A stretch of DNA of 64,000 bases from Acanthacorydalis orientalis (GCA_034766995.1 CM068318.1:39936956-40000955); one strand, 5' to 3'. Counted from the first letter of the stretch, positions 36,510-53,020 are shown. Notes: a model not told the origin generated them from the letters alone. Numbers and translations are program-made.

Positions 36510-38013
36510 GTGTGTGTGTATTTGTATAGTTTATTTACTGTAAATATTTATATAATTTTTTTGTTGTTTTTATATAACAGAACTGCTTGTATTAAACTTT
36601 TGTAAATTAAAAAAGTTAATTGCATTTGTTCAAGTATACTGGAAATTTATTTTTCTAGATAGTAACGACTTTAAATTACACATAAAACTTTTTTAATAGT
36701 CTGTTAGAAACATATTCCAGTTGATTAATCAAAATGTGATCAAAATATTACAATTTGTTTACTACTAATACTGCATATATCCGTTTTAAAAATTCTTCAT
36801 ACAGGAAATTAAACTAAAGATAATTAGATATAAAATATATCCAAACCGATATTTAGTATTTTACAGTTTATGTCAGTTTTATTAATATTTAAAGGTGAAA
36901 CAAACACGAATTAAAATTTTTAATAAGTAAAAAATGTTTATATAAAACAGCCATAAATAATATTGTCTTTATTCGTTATATCTGACGATATTTATGATAA
37001 AAGCTTACTAATTTCACAAATTGGGATTTTTTTTCAAATTAACGTAAGAAATGAAAAAGTTTTAAAATTTTATATACATATAAATATCTATACAAAAGAA
37101 TATAAACAGACACATATAAATACATTTATACTTTAAAATATTACTCTTTTATACGTAGAATTTTTTTGATAATTTTCGTGCCACACGTAATTTTATTCTT
37201 TTAGGTCTCAATGCGTCTCTATTGACAGTTTAGCTCAATCAAATCATATTTAGTTCAATCATATTATGTTTTGATGTTTAAATTTGGGACAATTTAAACA
37301 TCGGAACATCATCTTTATTAGTTCACTGTATGATAAAAAAAACGTAACAGTTTCCTTTACATGATTAACTAATAGATGAAGATAGATTAAATGTAAGTAT
37401 CTGCGAAATCTATCAAATAGTTTAAAAGTTGTAGCGCTTTAAGTATTGCAAATAGTTGAAAATTATTATTCTCTATAAGCAACGAGAGAAGCTATCAACA
37501 TTATGAAATTTTATAGTATGTATTTTATAAATATATACTGAAATGTTATATTTCACTTTATAATCAATATAATTAACGAATTATAATTTATTTAAGACCT
37601 ACATTAAAAGAAAATCTAACCTAGAGTTTTTATAAACTCCAGGTTAGTGTTTATTAATTCTAATTTAAGGAACAAAAGTCAAATCATGAACAATTCGAAT
37701 GAAAAATTATTCGAAACCAATCAGAATTCAGAATAACTCCTCAAATGTATTCAATCATTTTTGATTGTATACTAGAAATGTATACTTTAGGATTATAAAT
37801 TTAAAAAATCGCCTTAATTTAAAAATTAAAAGACGTTCTAATCCGACATTTATGATACATTGACAAATTCTTTGTAAAATCATATTTGTTCATTTTTCAT
37901 ACATCACGGGATATAAAATGATTCTATGTAAATATTCAAAGAAATTCTTAGAAAACAAAAAAGAAACACTATTAAAAAAATGTATCTTGTATTATTAAAT
38001 GGTTCTTTATATT

Positions 38014-38086
<73 letters not shown>

Positions 38087-38464
38087 CATGTTATATATAT
38101 ATATAACATTTTACATTATATGAAAAATTCTCTAGAGACGAAACTGTTCGACGATAAGCGTTCATAATTTTATTTTATGCAATTGGAATATCTATTTTTA
38201 GCGACTGAGATGTCATCAAAGATACGACCAAATATGAACGAAAGTGAAGATAGCATCATCTCTAGCTAGTTGATCGCATAAGGTTAATAGTCTTTCAAGT
38301 TTGTGTTACTGGAAAGTGAGTCTAACATTCATCTATACACAAAAAATTGAAAACGACGAAAGTTCAGTTTCGTAGAACGGTCGTTATATCCTTAACAAAA
38401 AATCTATGTTAAGTTACAATATAGTTATATTTCAATATTATTAGATGGAACTTTTAATTTAGTT

Positions 38465-38507
<43 letters not shown>

Positions 38508-39689
38508 TGTGAGACAGAGAGAGAAAGAATGAATATTTCTGTTTTTATAGAGAGAAAAAAATAATACAGAAATGTTTATAAAATGAATACAAATACGAAT
38601 AAAGTGTGGATAAAAATAATAAAAATCCACTATTAACATTTTTCTCATATTATACTTTGTATCCCTGTTATAAATACTATAAAAAAATTATTATCTAAAC
38701 GAATCATGGACTACCAAGAACCGAAAACTCAAGAAGAGAGGATATGAAAGAGATAATAACATTATCATCAATTGAGTCAATGAAATATAAGTATTTTAAA
38801 TATAGATTCTAATATACTTTTACAACACAAATGGAATAAAACATTTTTTCAAATTTAATTAAATTAAGAATATTATTGGTAAATTAGTAAATAATGACTT
38901 GTACATGTTTATCATTGTGTAATAAATGTGAGGATCATTTTCACCCTTATGCAGTTTATTTTTTTCTTTTTCAAATGTAGTGCTTTATCAATAACAACGC
39001 AAATAATACATTGTCCAAATAGTATGTCTTCGAAGCCTTCATCCCTTTGTAATACAAGTACCTATTCCCCACTATTAATTTTGACAAGTATAACCATCAT
39101 AGATAGATGTTGAGGGTTTTCAAACATTTACCTAAAGATAATACACGTGTATGTAACTAATAGTGAAGACCACATACTCAAATGATTCAAAAAGACCAAG
39201 ATTACCAGAAAAATATATAAACCAGATCACAATCATAAAAATATAAAATTAAATTTATATATATATATATATATATATATAATCTAAATAAATTCTGTTA
39301 CATATAAGGAAATGACAAAATAGAAAAAAATTATGGATAGTTTTTCGTTTGTTTGTTAATATAGAAATACAAGATTGGTTTACAGCGCAAAAATAGATAA
39401 TGTGGGAAATAATCAATGTGTTTCATTATAATATATGTAAATAATTATGAGATAAAGACAAGAAATACAATATATAAGACACAGAAAATGATGAAGATTG
39501 AATAAATATAATATTGTCTTTAAACATTAAAAAGTATGACAAGTGTTCTAATGAAAAAACTTTAATTTATCACTGAATAAAATAATAGTTAAATATATAT
39601 ATATATATATATATATATCCATGCAGAAATGAAATGTACATGAACATTTTTAAGATAAGTTCAGTTATAATTTCTTAAGTAAATCCGTA
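35421..39689. other. AT-rich stretch without genes; microsatellites and a small hairpin
   Basis: (TA)n near 36,474-36,506, 38,018-38,082, 38,467-38,504 (followed by GAGACAGAGAGAGAAAG), 39,256-39,282 and 39,592-39,617. A perfect-looking hairpin lies at 37,616-37,646. No open frame beyond repeat artefacts is convincing. Confidence 0.6.
37616..37646. other. Short inverted repeat (hairpin)
   Basis: CTAACCTAGAGTTT pairs with AAACTCCAGGTTAG around a TTAT loop, 13 of 14 positions matching. There is no T-run typical of a terminator; the function is unknown. Confidence 0.6.
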
Positions 39690-40000
39690 CTCCACAATCC
39701 ACAAAAATTCTTGTCAAGCTGTTCAATAATTGATCATTTTGGTTTTAATTTGATTATTTACATTTTAATGGTAATGCCATCGTTTTCAAAGAGTAGTACC
39801 AGAAAATCTTCCTACTCACGATATTTTTTCTATGTGTTCTCTTTGAAGATGATAACTTTACTATAAAAATATGAATAAGTTGATCGAAAATGAGTAATTC
39901 TTAAACATGTTCATAAAAAAATGTGGTCTGTAGGGTTGTATAGTACATTTGTAGAAAGTGAATTTACCGAAGTGCTAAAATTATAATTTTAATATAATCA
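39690..40000. mobile_element. Foldback MITE family 1, copy with both arms
   Basis: Left: CCACAAAAATTCTTG, TTCAATAATTGATCATTTT, CATTTTAATGGTAATGCC, ATCGTTTTCAAAGAG. Right: CTCTTTGAAGATGATAAC, AAATGAGTAATTC, GTAGAAAGTGAATTTACCG. Confidence 0.7.
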
Positions 40001-41110
40001 GGGCCATTCGCTTCCTACTTGACGACGCTCGCTGTCTCTTAACAAACAGACTTTAACAAATTGTATGCAGAAATAACCTGCTTAAAATATAAGTCGTAAA
40101 ATTTGTATTGGGAAAGTTAATAAATAGTAGGAGAGTTGTCAGAAAAATCAATACATGTGTCGAAAACATTAATGATATGCATATAAAATGAGAGCTTGGT
40201 TATAGAATTATACGAAATTGGGCAGGTGGAAAAGATGATATTCCCAGGTTGTTAAAAAATAGCTACTTCCTGTATTTTTAGTAGCCAAATTATGTATAAT
40301 TATTACTAATGAAAAAGTTACCATTGATAGATGTCTGTTAATACTACCTGTAAGCAAGGAGGTGAAACCTCCTCTCCTCCTCCTAACCCTTTAGAACCCA
40401 CTCGAAAAGTGTTTTTTATGTAACTACGCATAGACTAAAATACAATGTTAAAATGCGTTACAATTATTTTACTCCAAAGCTTCAGTGAATACAATATTTT
40501 GAATAAATTTTTTATCAGTTTTACGCAGAAATCGCCTCTTTCATTGTACACCATGAAATAATGTGATTGATATCAACTAATCAGAGCAGAGACCACACGA
40601 TATTCATCAACCAATCATTGATGATCGGGAATAGTTAACGTGCTACTTTTATAGTGTACCAGGGGAGCGGTGTTGTGAGGAGATAGTCCACACGAAAATA
40701 AAAACAAAATTGTCTTATGAAAATTGCACGATGGAATTATTTTTTGTTGATAGAAAGACTAAAATTAAAATAATGACTTCTTTTCTGTATAAAAAATGAG
40801 AAAAGAAGATTAGTTCGAAATTTATAATGGAAAAAATATACCAATTTCATTGACCTTATTAACCATGATTTGATTGCTCACCAATTTGAATCTAACGTGA
40901 AGCACTGACTAGAGAAAAAAATATCAGATTTGCTCACTGGTGGGACTAGAAAGTTTGTTATATATTTATGAAAAGATACTGACAAACATAACGATCATAT
41001 TGAGAAATAAATACACCATTTTACGTTTTATTTTTATTTTATATCCATATATTAAGCCATTTTATAATTATGAACACCACTGCAAAAGTTTTCATTCTAT
41101 CCACATGTAT
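40001..41110. other. Unique stretch, modestly less AT-rich, no gene recognised
   Basis: Contains a CT-rich patch (GGAGGTGAAACCTCCTCTCCTCCTCC near 40,360-40,385, itself a short inverted repeat) and a mixed-composition stretch near 40,560-40,690. Plus-strand frames near 40,800-40,970 do not resemble a family I can name. Confidence 0.5.
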
Positions 41111-41114
41111 ATCT

Positions 41115-41117
<3 letters not shown>

Positions 41118-41188
<71 letters not shown>

Positions 41189-41190
41189 AC
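41118..41190. repeat. (TA)n(GT)n microsatellite
   Basis: About 53 bp of TA followed by GT repeats. It sits directly upstream of the LINE tail fragment. Confidence 0.9.
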
Positions 41191-41199
41191 ACTGATGGA

Positions 41200-41380
41200 C
41201 AACAGAGATTATTAACTGGGAACCAAGGAATAAAAAAGACCAAGAAAGAAACCAATGATCAGTTGGGATCAGGAAATTAAAATTTTTGTTGGAAATTAGT
41301 GGAAAAGAGAGGCATTCAATCGTACGAAATGGAAACTCATGGAAAAAGTATTTATTGAGCAGTGGATTGATACAGGTTGA
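41200..41380 (+). pseudogene. LINE 3' end (extreme C-terminus of ORF2)
   Basis: Plus-strand translation: KRPRKKPMISWDQEIK, one stop, then WKREAFNRTKWKLMEKVFIE and QWIDTG, ending at TGA 41,378-41,380. The basic KRPRKKP block, the W-D-EI segment and the final LxExFIxQW are typical of the C-terminus of insect non-LTR elements. Two in-frame stops show decay. The tail runs straight into TGATATATA repeats. It belongs to a LINE type different from, or diverged from, the one at 6.66 kb. Confidence 0.75.

Positions 41381-41381
<1 letters not shown>

Positions 41382-41413
<32 letters not shown>
41382..41413. repeat. (TA)n at the LINE 3' tail
   Basis: TGATATATATAT... directly after the LINE stop codon, so the tract may have grown from the element's 3' repeat. 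Confidence 0.85.
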
Positions 41414-41420
<7 letters not shown>

Positions 41421-43257
41421 TAATATAGCTGGTAGTAAAAAATGTTATAACATAAACGAACTTATTTTATATTTCAATTCTATAAAATATACGAGTATAA
41501 AAAAAGTTAAAATATTTGTTTGTTTTTCAAATTTTGTTTCTTCAGAGTCTCGAGTAACACCGGGCAGATATCTAATAAATAATAATAAAAATAAATAAAA
41601 ATTTCGCTTACAAGAATTGCGTTTTTACGATATAGAATAATAAAACATGAAAAAGTGTCTCCTAGAGTTCCCAGCTAGACACATCTATGAAAGACGATTC
41701 ATTTTTCAAATATAGAAAAAAAATCTACCCTTCTCTGGATAAAATTTTCAAATAGATATGACTGAAGTTGTGTAAATAATTAATGATTGCATGATAAGAT
41801 TAAATGACTGTCTGAACTCGCATTTTTATTACAAAGTATACAAAGATCTAACTTATTTTCATACTAAGACTATTGAATAAATTAATATCTGTCAGTAGGT
41901 TTCATTTTATTTATAATATCCGATATTATCTCAAATAAAAGTTATATTAACACACGAAAAACCACTCTTAAATCGTTTCACTAATGAATATTGCTAGCTA
42001 CTTGAACCGATGACCTAAAGATATAATATTACCATAAACGTCATCACTCATATGAGTCATAGTTAAAAATTATCGGAGAACAAGTTTTATTCGACGACAA
42101 ATCGACTGATTAATATAAATAGAACTGTATACGGATACGATGAACTAATTAGCACTTCGATTCCCGGATACGTTCGATTTTTTTTAAATCAAAAACGCTA
42201 CGTACACATTATAACAGTATCAAAATGATTGAGATCCGATGAAAGATTGGATATAATCTTGAAATAGATCACGGAACAAGCATTCATTTTATGATAGCAA
42301 TACATGTTCACAACATATAATATCGGTAAGTTAACAGCGCTAATTTCTCAAAACACTCGATACATTGGCCTAGTGTGCTGTTAATGTAATATCCGGTCGA
42401 CTATTTTCTGTACGATCTTTCACAGGATGTTAAACAGGTAAGCAGCCGACGTTAATAATTGATAGCTTGTTAGCGTAGAAATTATATACGCGAAGTAAGT
42501 CTAAATATAACGCAAGTACATTACCCGTGTAATATTTATTTAGTTAACATAGTGCAATTACGGTGATAAAGTGAAATATGTAAATAAACGAACGTCCGTG
42601 TAATCCACTGCGATAATTCAATTTCGTCGCTTGTATTTTATACGTTTTTGATGTAATGATATTTTAAGACTGCAGTTTAGTAAATAGCATATATTTCATT
42701 GTCTTACAATCGCACAAACTAGTGTTAACTATTAGATTATTCAGAGAAAAATCACTGGACAGGGAAGTCTATTAATTCGATAAAAAGTGCGTACAATAAT
42801 ACTTATAAAAAGTATCTGTTATATTATTTAAACCATTTATAGAAAAACTGAAACAAAAACTTCACTATATGCATATTATTATTGGATACATTAACAATAA
42901 AATTGTAAATAGGTTTGAACAGAGTAGAAAATTAATTTTTATATTAAACAAGCAATAAGTAAACGTAAAATAGACTAAAAGTATTGTGTTAAAAACAAAG
43001 AATAAGAACAGTACGAAAAAAATTAAAAGAAAGTTGAAAATAGGAGTTATGAATACTTCAACTTCTAACTATGACCACAAAAACTTTTGTGAAATGTATA
43101 TTATTATAGACAATATGATATTAAAATAATTAAAATACTAAATGAATAAAAATACTTAAAGGCGTACTTCATATTCGTAGAAAATGGCATTTGTATCAAA
43201 AGTATTTATGATTAATCAAAGTTAGGAAGCAATTCATTGTATAAGAAAGTTTATTGC
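41414..43257. other. Unique region, including a balanced-composition island at about 42.1-42.7 kb
   Basis: From about 42,100 to 42,700 the sequence is mixed, CG-containing and free of microsatellites, with CGGATACGTTCGATTT, CCGGTCGACTATTTTCTG and CACGGAACAAGC. TTTCACAG|GATGTTAAACAG|GTAAGC (about 42,418-42,443) has the look of an acceptor, a 12-nt microexon and a strong donor, or of a first-exon donor. No coding frame supports it. The flanks are ordinary AT-rich DNA. Confidence 0.3.
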
Positions 43258-43897
43258 CAAAGATACATTACAATATGGTTTCGCTCAAAGACGGTTTGAG
43301 AATTGGGGAAATTTATTGGAAATGCCATCTTAGATAAACCAAATTAATTCAAAGGACGATAGATCATATGAAAACACTGAAGTTCAAAATTTTACCCTAA
43401 AAATTATACTGAAGGCACAAATCTAGCCGAATAGTTGGAGTACTATTTTCTAAATGCAGATCCTTCCACTGAAAGAAGTGCAAAATTTAAGAGAGAACTT
43501 CACAAATGCTTAGCTCTATACAACTAAATGTGTAAAAATCTCTTAAGTAAAAGAAAACAACATAAAATAATAGATTTTTTCACACAGTAAAGCACAGAAA
43601 TCAAGATGTTGCAGAAAAAAGCTTAGAAGGTGAAGATATTTTGCCAGAGAGAAAACGTTCTCGATTAATCGTGTTTAGTAGTGATGAAGAATACGTTATA
43701 TAAATATGTAATAATTTGTACCAATTATTGATTTTTTTAATAAATATATTTTCTGTTATAAAAAGAGAGATTACAGTTTTGTTAATTTTTGAATCCTAAC
43801 CCTGTTTTTTGTACTAGTTCTTTGTTTCCTATAACACGAATTCGCTTAATTCGGAAATTTTTCGCAACCTAACGACGATGTTATAGGGGGGTTACCT
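43258..43897. mobile_element. Pogo/Tigger-type element, copy 3 (left end degenerate)
   Basis: It shares GGTTTCGCTCAAAGACGG, GGAAATGCCATCT, GACGATAG, AATGCAGATCCTTCCACTG, TTCTTTGTTTCCTATAACACG with the other copies. The right terminus GTTATAGGGGGGTTACCTATA is a mutated form of the inverted repeat. No transposase frame survives. It lies about 500 bp left of block 3. Confidence 0.75.
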
Positions 43898-44259
43898 ATA
43901 GTACGTTTTTAAAAAGAACAAGCAGCAGTCTCAAAAAAATACACATACTTTTAGTAATTCGTTAGGAAATGCAAGAAACATCAACATATTTATATACTGT
44001 TCAAATGTATTTGCATAGATAAATTGATTAAATTTTCAGTTATGCAATACAAAAAAAGTATGCTCAAATATGAGATTAAAATTATTAATTAAATACAATT
44101 AATCAATATATTATCAAAATAAGGGCAGTTTTAATTTTATATAGGAACTGATTAATTAATTAAATAGTTATTTAAGTATAATTTAGAAACGAATTAAATC
44201 AATATCGAATGAATTTAAATACAATAATAAATTAGAAAATGAGAAAAAAAATTATGAAT

Positions 44260-44344
<85 letters not shown>

Positions 44345-44357
44345 TATATATATATAT
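44260..44357. repeat. TATAAATATATA-type array
   Basis: TA runs broken five times by an extra AA (ATATAAATATA), giving a regular higher-order pattern. Confidence 0.9.
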
Positions 44358-45380
44358 CAATGTGGGAATGCCAAACATAGTGACCTACATTTTTTTTAAA
44401 TTAAAAATTTGTGGCCTTTTGGCTGCAAAATATCTTTATTCTCGTATATTTTAATCCTGGTTACTAATTTCTCACGTTTTATGCATAATGAGAAAATACA
44501 ACAATTTTTAAACATTTTTTTCCACTTCAGAAAAGTATTTTTTGTACGTTACAACGTATTGCATTCCCACCATCAATATATGTGTATTATATCATGATTA
44601 TATTTCATGAACATTTAAATAATTTCATGTTAAATATTATTACAAAAATACGAACATATTAAATAAAAGAAAATATTGCTTGTATAATAAAATTCATAAA
44701 TAATGATATTTTAATTTTAAACAAGAAAAAATAAAAAAATATATAAAAATAATAGGTTAATTTTCAAATAAATTATTATTTCAATAGGAAATTCCCAAAA
44801 TATTATTGTTATTTTAACACAATTCTATACATTTATTTATAAACAAAATATTTCAAAAAAGACAAAAAAAATTCTAAAATAAATAAGTTATAAAAATAAT
44901 AAAAAGACTATTTTTGACTAAATATTTTTGTTTTCCACAATGTCCATGATTAATTAAATAGAAAAATTGAAGCGTATGTGATTAGGTTTATAGAAAATGT
45001 ATACATTCACTCACCCTTAAACTGGTATGAAAATTTTTCAAACTGTACTTCAATATATTATTATTCAGTATCATTGAACATCGACTTACTCAATTTTCTA
45101 TTCATGCATATTTATTTAAAGATGAAATCATAATACATATTTGTAGTCAGATAATAATTACTTCTTTTATTTCAGTAGATTTCACGACAGCACTATTATA
45201 AAATGAAAAGTATAATTATTTTATATTAATAATGTAGGTGTGTATATAAAAATGCACATACAATTAAACTTGAGTAAAAGTTTTCATGTAAAGTGAATCC
45301 CTATTACTATTTTAAAGTTTTAAATGCCTATTTCTTTCGTATTAGTGATATCATATATATATATATATATATATATACAT

Positions 45381-48264
<2,884 letters not shown>

Positions 48265-48599
48265 ATAAACAAGAAAATATATTAAAATAATTTGTACAAT
48301 TACATTGATACAGTGAACGCATTTTGTACTTTTAAACAAACAGGTATATTGATTGAAACTAACTATTTTTGAATTTCAAAAATATTTGAATAATTATTGA
48401 ATGATTAGAAAGAAAAAAAAAGAAATATTGTTGGTTGTTTGTTTTCAATATATAACGCACACTGTGCTAATATCACAATGTAAAACACGTTTGTAACAAT
48501 GGATGTACATAGAATAGAACAGAAGAATACATGTATATAAAAGTGCATAAATATTTAAATAAAATAATAAACAAAAACACAAATTTTTTTCAAATTTTT

Positions 48600-48860
48600 T
48601 TTATTAATACATAAGTTACTTTGTAGCTGAAAAAAATATTAAACATATAATTCATGGTAAAACAATTGAAATTACAGCAGTCTTATACAATAATCAGAAC
48701 CAATATAAAAAACAAAACGTATAAAAGTTAGTTACACTCACCCTATTTTGTAGTTTGAAGCATAAAAGTGTATTTTTCTTAATTTAATATACATTATCTG
48801 ATAATAAAGTGATCACAAACATTATTGAAACTTCTTGTATACACAAACACACACAATATT
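48600..48860 (-). other. Middle and terminal exons of the candidate peptide gene, block 3
   Basis: Minus strand: acceptor TTTTTCTTTTTAG| opens a 119-nt exon (48,860-48,742) ending at AATAGG|GTGAGT. The next acceptor AATATTTTTTTCAG| opens the terminal exon at 48,626, with AATAAA at 48,605-48,600. In the block 1 phase the middle exon stops after 12 codons because of a 1-nt deletion. All splice and poly(A) signals are kept. Confidence 0.42.
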
Positions 48861-49140
48861 CTAAAAAGAAAAATATATTTTGTAATAACTACAAATTTAT
48901 GACACTATTGATACTCAATTATTTAGAAACACATTTATATTAATTTCTATAAGTAAATGTTATTTTTTTGATTTAAATATGTAACATATATACCACTTAT
49001 ATCGCAAAGTATAAAACATCTTTATATCTAATAATATGTTTATATTAAATACGCAGAATATATGTATATAATAATTACAAAAATAGTATTGTTACAATAA
49101 TAATAAATAATTTTAATTATTTATCATATACTTAGAGGAC

Positions 49141-49188
<48 letters not shown>

Positions 49189-49364
49189 CCACTTAATATA
49201 TTCATAACTATTATTAAAATATGAATATCAGTTCTTGAAATAATTGTATAATACATACATGCAACGTTTAAACAATTGAACCCGATACGTATCCGTACCC
49301 GTTTCTATTGCATTGCTCTTATTAATATAAGAAATCAAATTGATGATAAATCATTAAGACATAC

Positions 49365-49575
49365 CTTTTGTTTTTGATTCAAGAGACACGGTAGAATTTT
49401 ATATCGAACAAATATTCTTTTTGTAATAATGAAAAAACTTATTGAGCAGCATCATGTACACGGAAACGCAGGCGTTATTAGTTTCTAGAACTAAACAAAC
49501 GAACGTTGTTTACATTTTGATGTTCTTATACGGCACGCGTAGCGCTAATAGTATTGAATATGAAGCAGCACACAT
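49365..49575 (-). pseudogene. First exon of the candidate peptide gene, block 3 (frameshifted)
   Basis: ATG at 49,575 gives Met-Cys-Ala-Ala-Ser-Tyr-Ser-Ile-Leu-Leu-Ala-Leu, the same signal-peptide-like start as the other copies. The 2-nt lesion shared with the inner block 2 copy leads to a stop after 21 codons. The donor AAAAG|GTATGT is intact. The transcript could still be spliced, but the long product is lost. Confidence 0.45.
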
Positions 49576-49800
49576 TTGTTTTAAATTAATAATTAATTAT
49601 AATAATTATTCTTCTGTTAAAATATATTAAATCATTAATTATAATATATATATATAATATTTTATTTAAATGTCATCAATATATATATATATATATACGT
49701 ATATATTTTTTTGTACAGAATTTTATATTAATTTAATCAAAACTGTTCCTATTTTATCTTTAATATTTAATTTAACAAATGTATTTTGTTCATACAAATA

Positions 49801-50112
49801 CAGGTAATACCCGTATAACACCGGTATTCTTGCAACACAGTTTCGCTCTAACACGGTTCGGGAATTGGAGAGATTTTGTCTAAATGACACCTGTGATAAA
49901 CCAAATTATTTCAGAGGACGATAGCACTGATGGAAACTCTGAAGTCGAAAATTTTACTTTAAAAAGCATACAGGAAGGCATAAATTTAGCCGAACAATTG
50001 GAGATCTATTTTCTAAATGCAGATCCTTCCACTGAGTGAAGCGCAAAATTTAAAAGATAACTTCACAAATGCTTAGCTCCGTACAACGAAATTTATAAAT
50101 ATCTCTGTTTTT
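49801..50112. mobile_element. Pogo/Tigger-type element, copy 4 (3'-truncated)
   Basis: It starts CAGGTAATACCCGTATAAC after the same CATACAAATA junction as at 1561, then follows copy 1 through CGCTCTAACACGG, GACGATAGCACTGATGG and CCGAACAATTGGAG. It is lost after about 50,112, so the right inverted repeat is missing. Sharing the insertion site with copy 1 shows that the element was in place before the blocks duplicated. Confidence 0.8.
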
Positions 50113-50993
50113 GCCAAAAGTAGAGCATTTATTAAATTAAAATCTCTCTTATGATTAATAATCATTTCAATAAGATTTTAAATATATTCTTAAAAACAAT
50201 GTTACATAATATGAAAACATATTAATGTTTGATTCGCAGAATGTATGTATTTGTTTCATAATTTCTTAGAGATGTGTATAACAACCGAAAAGCATATTAA
50301 CCAAAGGCTATATAAAAATATGTGTTGAATGTATTAAATAAATATAAACTTAATTGAAATTATGGAATATTTTCTTTTCAAACAATTAGTATTATAAAAT
50401 GAAATATACAATACACACATACAAATAAAATACTAAAAAGAATCAAATCTAAATATAGAAAGTAACAAAATTCTATAATTCGCGTCATCAGATATTCTAT
50501 GAAACATAACATATGAAAAACATCCTTAGTAATTTTATTATTTAATCTAAACCAATTGTATCCGGTTTATCTAACCAAAATGTTTATTTCTTTCAAAATA
50601 TATTCTTTTATAATATTTTACACTATAAATAGTTGCAGTGAATTAAGTAATAAAACATACATTAGTTCTTTGCAAAGAATACATTGTACTTTCAAATTAG
50701 AACATTTAAAGTTATTTATCTAAAATAACCAAAAGTCAGACCAATTACTTGAGACGTAATGAGAAAACTTCGTGTTCAAGTCTGAAGAATAGTGCATTCA
50801 GAAACTATTGAATCAAGATAAGATAGTTACGGTAGACCTACACTGTCAACAACCCGTGACAACGAAATCGTTTCAGAAGAGTATCTACTTGAAGGTATCA
50901 CTGACATGTAATAAATTTCCAATTAAGTGTTTAACTTCACAGCAATTAATCAAAAAAGATGTCTCTAATTAAGTGCAATGAATTCGATGTGTC

Positions 50994-50999
<6 letters not shown>
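50113..50999. other. AT-rich stretch without recognised genes
   Basis: A less AT-rich patch near 50,740-50,910 yields no family I can name. Nothing else seen. Confidence 0.55.
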
Positions 51000-51047
<48 letters not shown>

Positions 51048-51067
51048 GTGTATATATATATATATAC

Positions 51068-51109
<42 letters not shown>

Positions 51110-51110
51110 T
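51000..51110. repeat. Interrupted (TA)n array
   Basis: TA with GTATATGTGTATA and CATATATATACATA interruptions. All frames through it are artefacts. Confidence 0.9.
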
Positions 51111-51129
51111 TATGCTTAATATATTCATT

Positions 51130-51435
51130 TTTTCACAAATTTATATTCGCCCAACAAGCCACAAAAAAGGTAACCGAACATATTGATAATCAATGGCATC
51201 ATTCTCAGACCATTAAATTAAAATCGGTATGATATATAAGCATAGATTTATCTGTAGGTTTGCCTCGTGAGGATGATAGAATCATCTTTTAAAAATACAT
51301 CAGGAAAAAATAACATTGTTTAATGAACAATAATTGAACATTTTTGATCGGAAAAAATGTTTTGTGGTTGGTGAAATAAAAAACAAGTTGCTTGTAAAGA
51401 TGAATTTATGTACAGTTTCAGAACTGTATTGTGAA
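51130..51435. mobile_element. Foldback MITE family 1, copy
   Basis: Left part: TTTTTCACAAATTTATATTCG, CCACAAAAAAGG, GATAATCAATGGCATCATTCTCAGACC. Right part: CGTGAGGATGATAGAATCATC, AACAATAATTGAACATTTTTGATCGG, TTTGTGGTTGGTGAAATAAA, CTTGTAAAGATGAATTTATG. Confidence 0.7.
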
Positions 51436-52455
51436 TGAATTCTGTTTTTTTTTGGATTCAATATAAGGCATTCATTTCTAATTTAGAGTCTTGTATTGAA
51501 CTTTTTATTGAACAAGATGGACAAATGAGAGTATTATGGTATTAATTTATGAAAAGTAGCAATAAAACTTTCCCTAGGAAGTAAATCTCTTCCCAATATA
51601 ACAACAAATGTTGATAAAACCCATTCTCATCTACACAATATTGTAGATAAATATAAAAGTAAAAAGAAGAGTTATGTTTTAAACAAATTCCTTGAAAATC
51701 TCAAGATCAGTGGTATAAAATTTTTCAGATGATTAAAGATAACTATAGAAAACAAGTTAGAGATCGAACAATTCATAGGATACTGGGAAAACATTCATAT
51801 AATAGAATTATTATAAATAAGACTTTTACAATGCGATTAGTCAAATTGTATAAAATAAAAACCGAGAATTTTGGACTTAAGAAATTTAATCAGATGAAAC
51901 TAAAATAAATCTTCTTGGTTCTTGTGAAATGAAATATTTCTAGAGAAACCAAAATACTGATTTGACTAAATTGAAAATAATTTGTCTACTGTAAAATATG
52001 GAGATAGTATAATTATTATTATAAGTATAATTGTTTGAGGATGTATATATTAGTGGTGGGCAATTTTTTCGATAACGAGAGCCACATATTATACTTTTCA
52101 TACATGAATGTTCAAGAGTCACGGAAAATATTATTGCAAAATTGTGTATATAAATGTCTATTTTCCTGCCTAAAAGACCTTTTAATAGGGTCTCTTAGAC
52201 AATTTTTACAAGTTGCATTTTTAAAGATTTTTTTTCGAAAATTTGCATAGTAACCGGTTTCGAATTTAATTTCATTGCATTCAGCAAGTCTTAATTATCA
52301 AAATTGTTTAGTTTCATATCTTTTTAAAGATTGTCTATAACCGTAGAGCCACCGTAAACAGCAGTTTGGACACATAATGGATATGGATGTGTGAAAAGAT
52401 AATGTGAATTACCCATTTGTATATAAAATATTCTAATATTGATATATACTATATT
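51436..52455. other. AT-rich stretch without recognised genes
   Basis: The plus frames at 52,035-52,250 and the minus frame at 51,940-52,122 show no recognisable content. Composition is uniform. Confidence 0.55.
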
Positions 52456-52459
52456 ACTA

Positions 52460-53020
52460 TAGATTATTAATATAAAAGTTTAGGGAAAATGGTAATGAAA
52501 GTCAATATTGTCTCAGGAACAATACAGAGTAGCTTTGGAATCCACAGATGCCCACCGTTGGTGTATTATAGACCAAGTCAATTATAGACCCACTTGCTTA
52601 TCTCAGATAATTTACAAAGTATACACCAGGATCCTAGAGAGAAGAGTTCGAAACCTATTAGAAGGGAATCTAGAAGAGGAACAGGCAGCGTATAGTCCAG
52701 GTAGGCAGACCCAAGATTACATTTTCACCCTGAGAATGATTATTGAGAAGGCTTGGGACCGTGGTAGGAGTATGTATCTAGCTTTCATAGATATGAAGGC
52801 GGTATTTTCTTCAGTACCCAGAAGGGAGATATGGAAAGCGCTAAAAACCAATGGAATGCCAACAAAACTCATAAAAGTATATAGGAACCTCAAATGAAGA
52901 GTACGTCTAAATGGGAAGATATCTGATGATTTTAACATCGAAAAGGGCGTCAAACAAGGCGACAGCATAAGCCCACTTCTCTTTATATCATTTATGGATC
53001 AGATCCCAAAAATTTGAAAA
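52460..53020 (+). pseudogene. LINE reverse-transcriptase fragment (RT motifs 0 to B)
   Basis: Plus strand. NYRPTCLSQIIYKVYTRILE and RRVRNLLEG, then EEEQAAYSPGRQTQDYIFTL, then IIEKAWDRGRSMYLAFIDMK, AVFSSVPRREIWKAL to a stop at 52,895. After one frameshift follow RVRLNGKISDDFNIEKGVKQ and GDSISPLLFISFMDQIP. These are RT motifs in order, with the catalytic Asp of FID present but the normal AFDSV changed to VFSSV. The YADD motif is missing and both ends are truncated. The style matches the LINE whose C-terminus lies at 6.66 kb, so both may come from one family. Confidence 0.9.

Noticed and set aside
40800..40975. A possible piggyBac-like or other transposase piece
   Set aside because: No motif could be placed with confidence in any frame.
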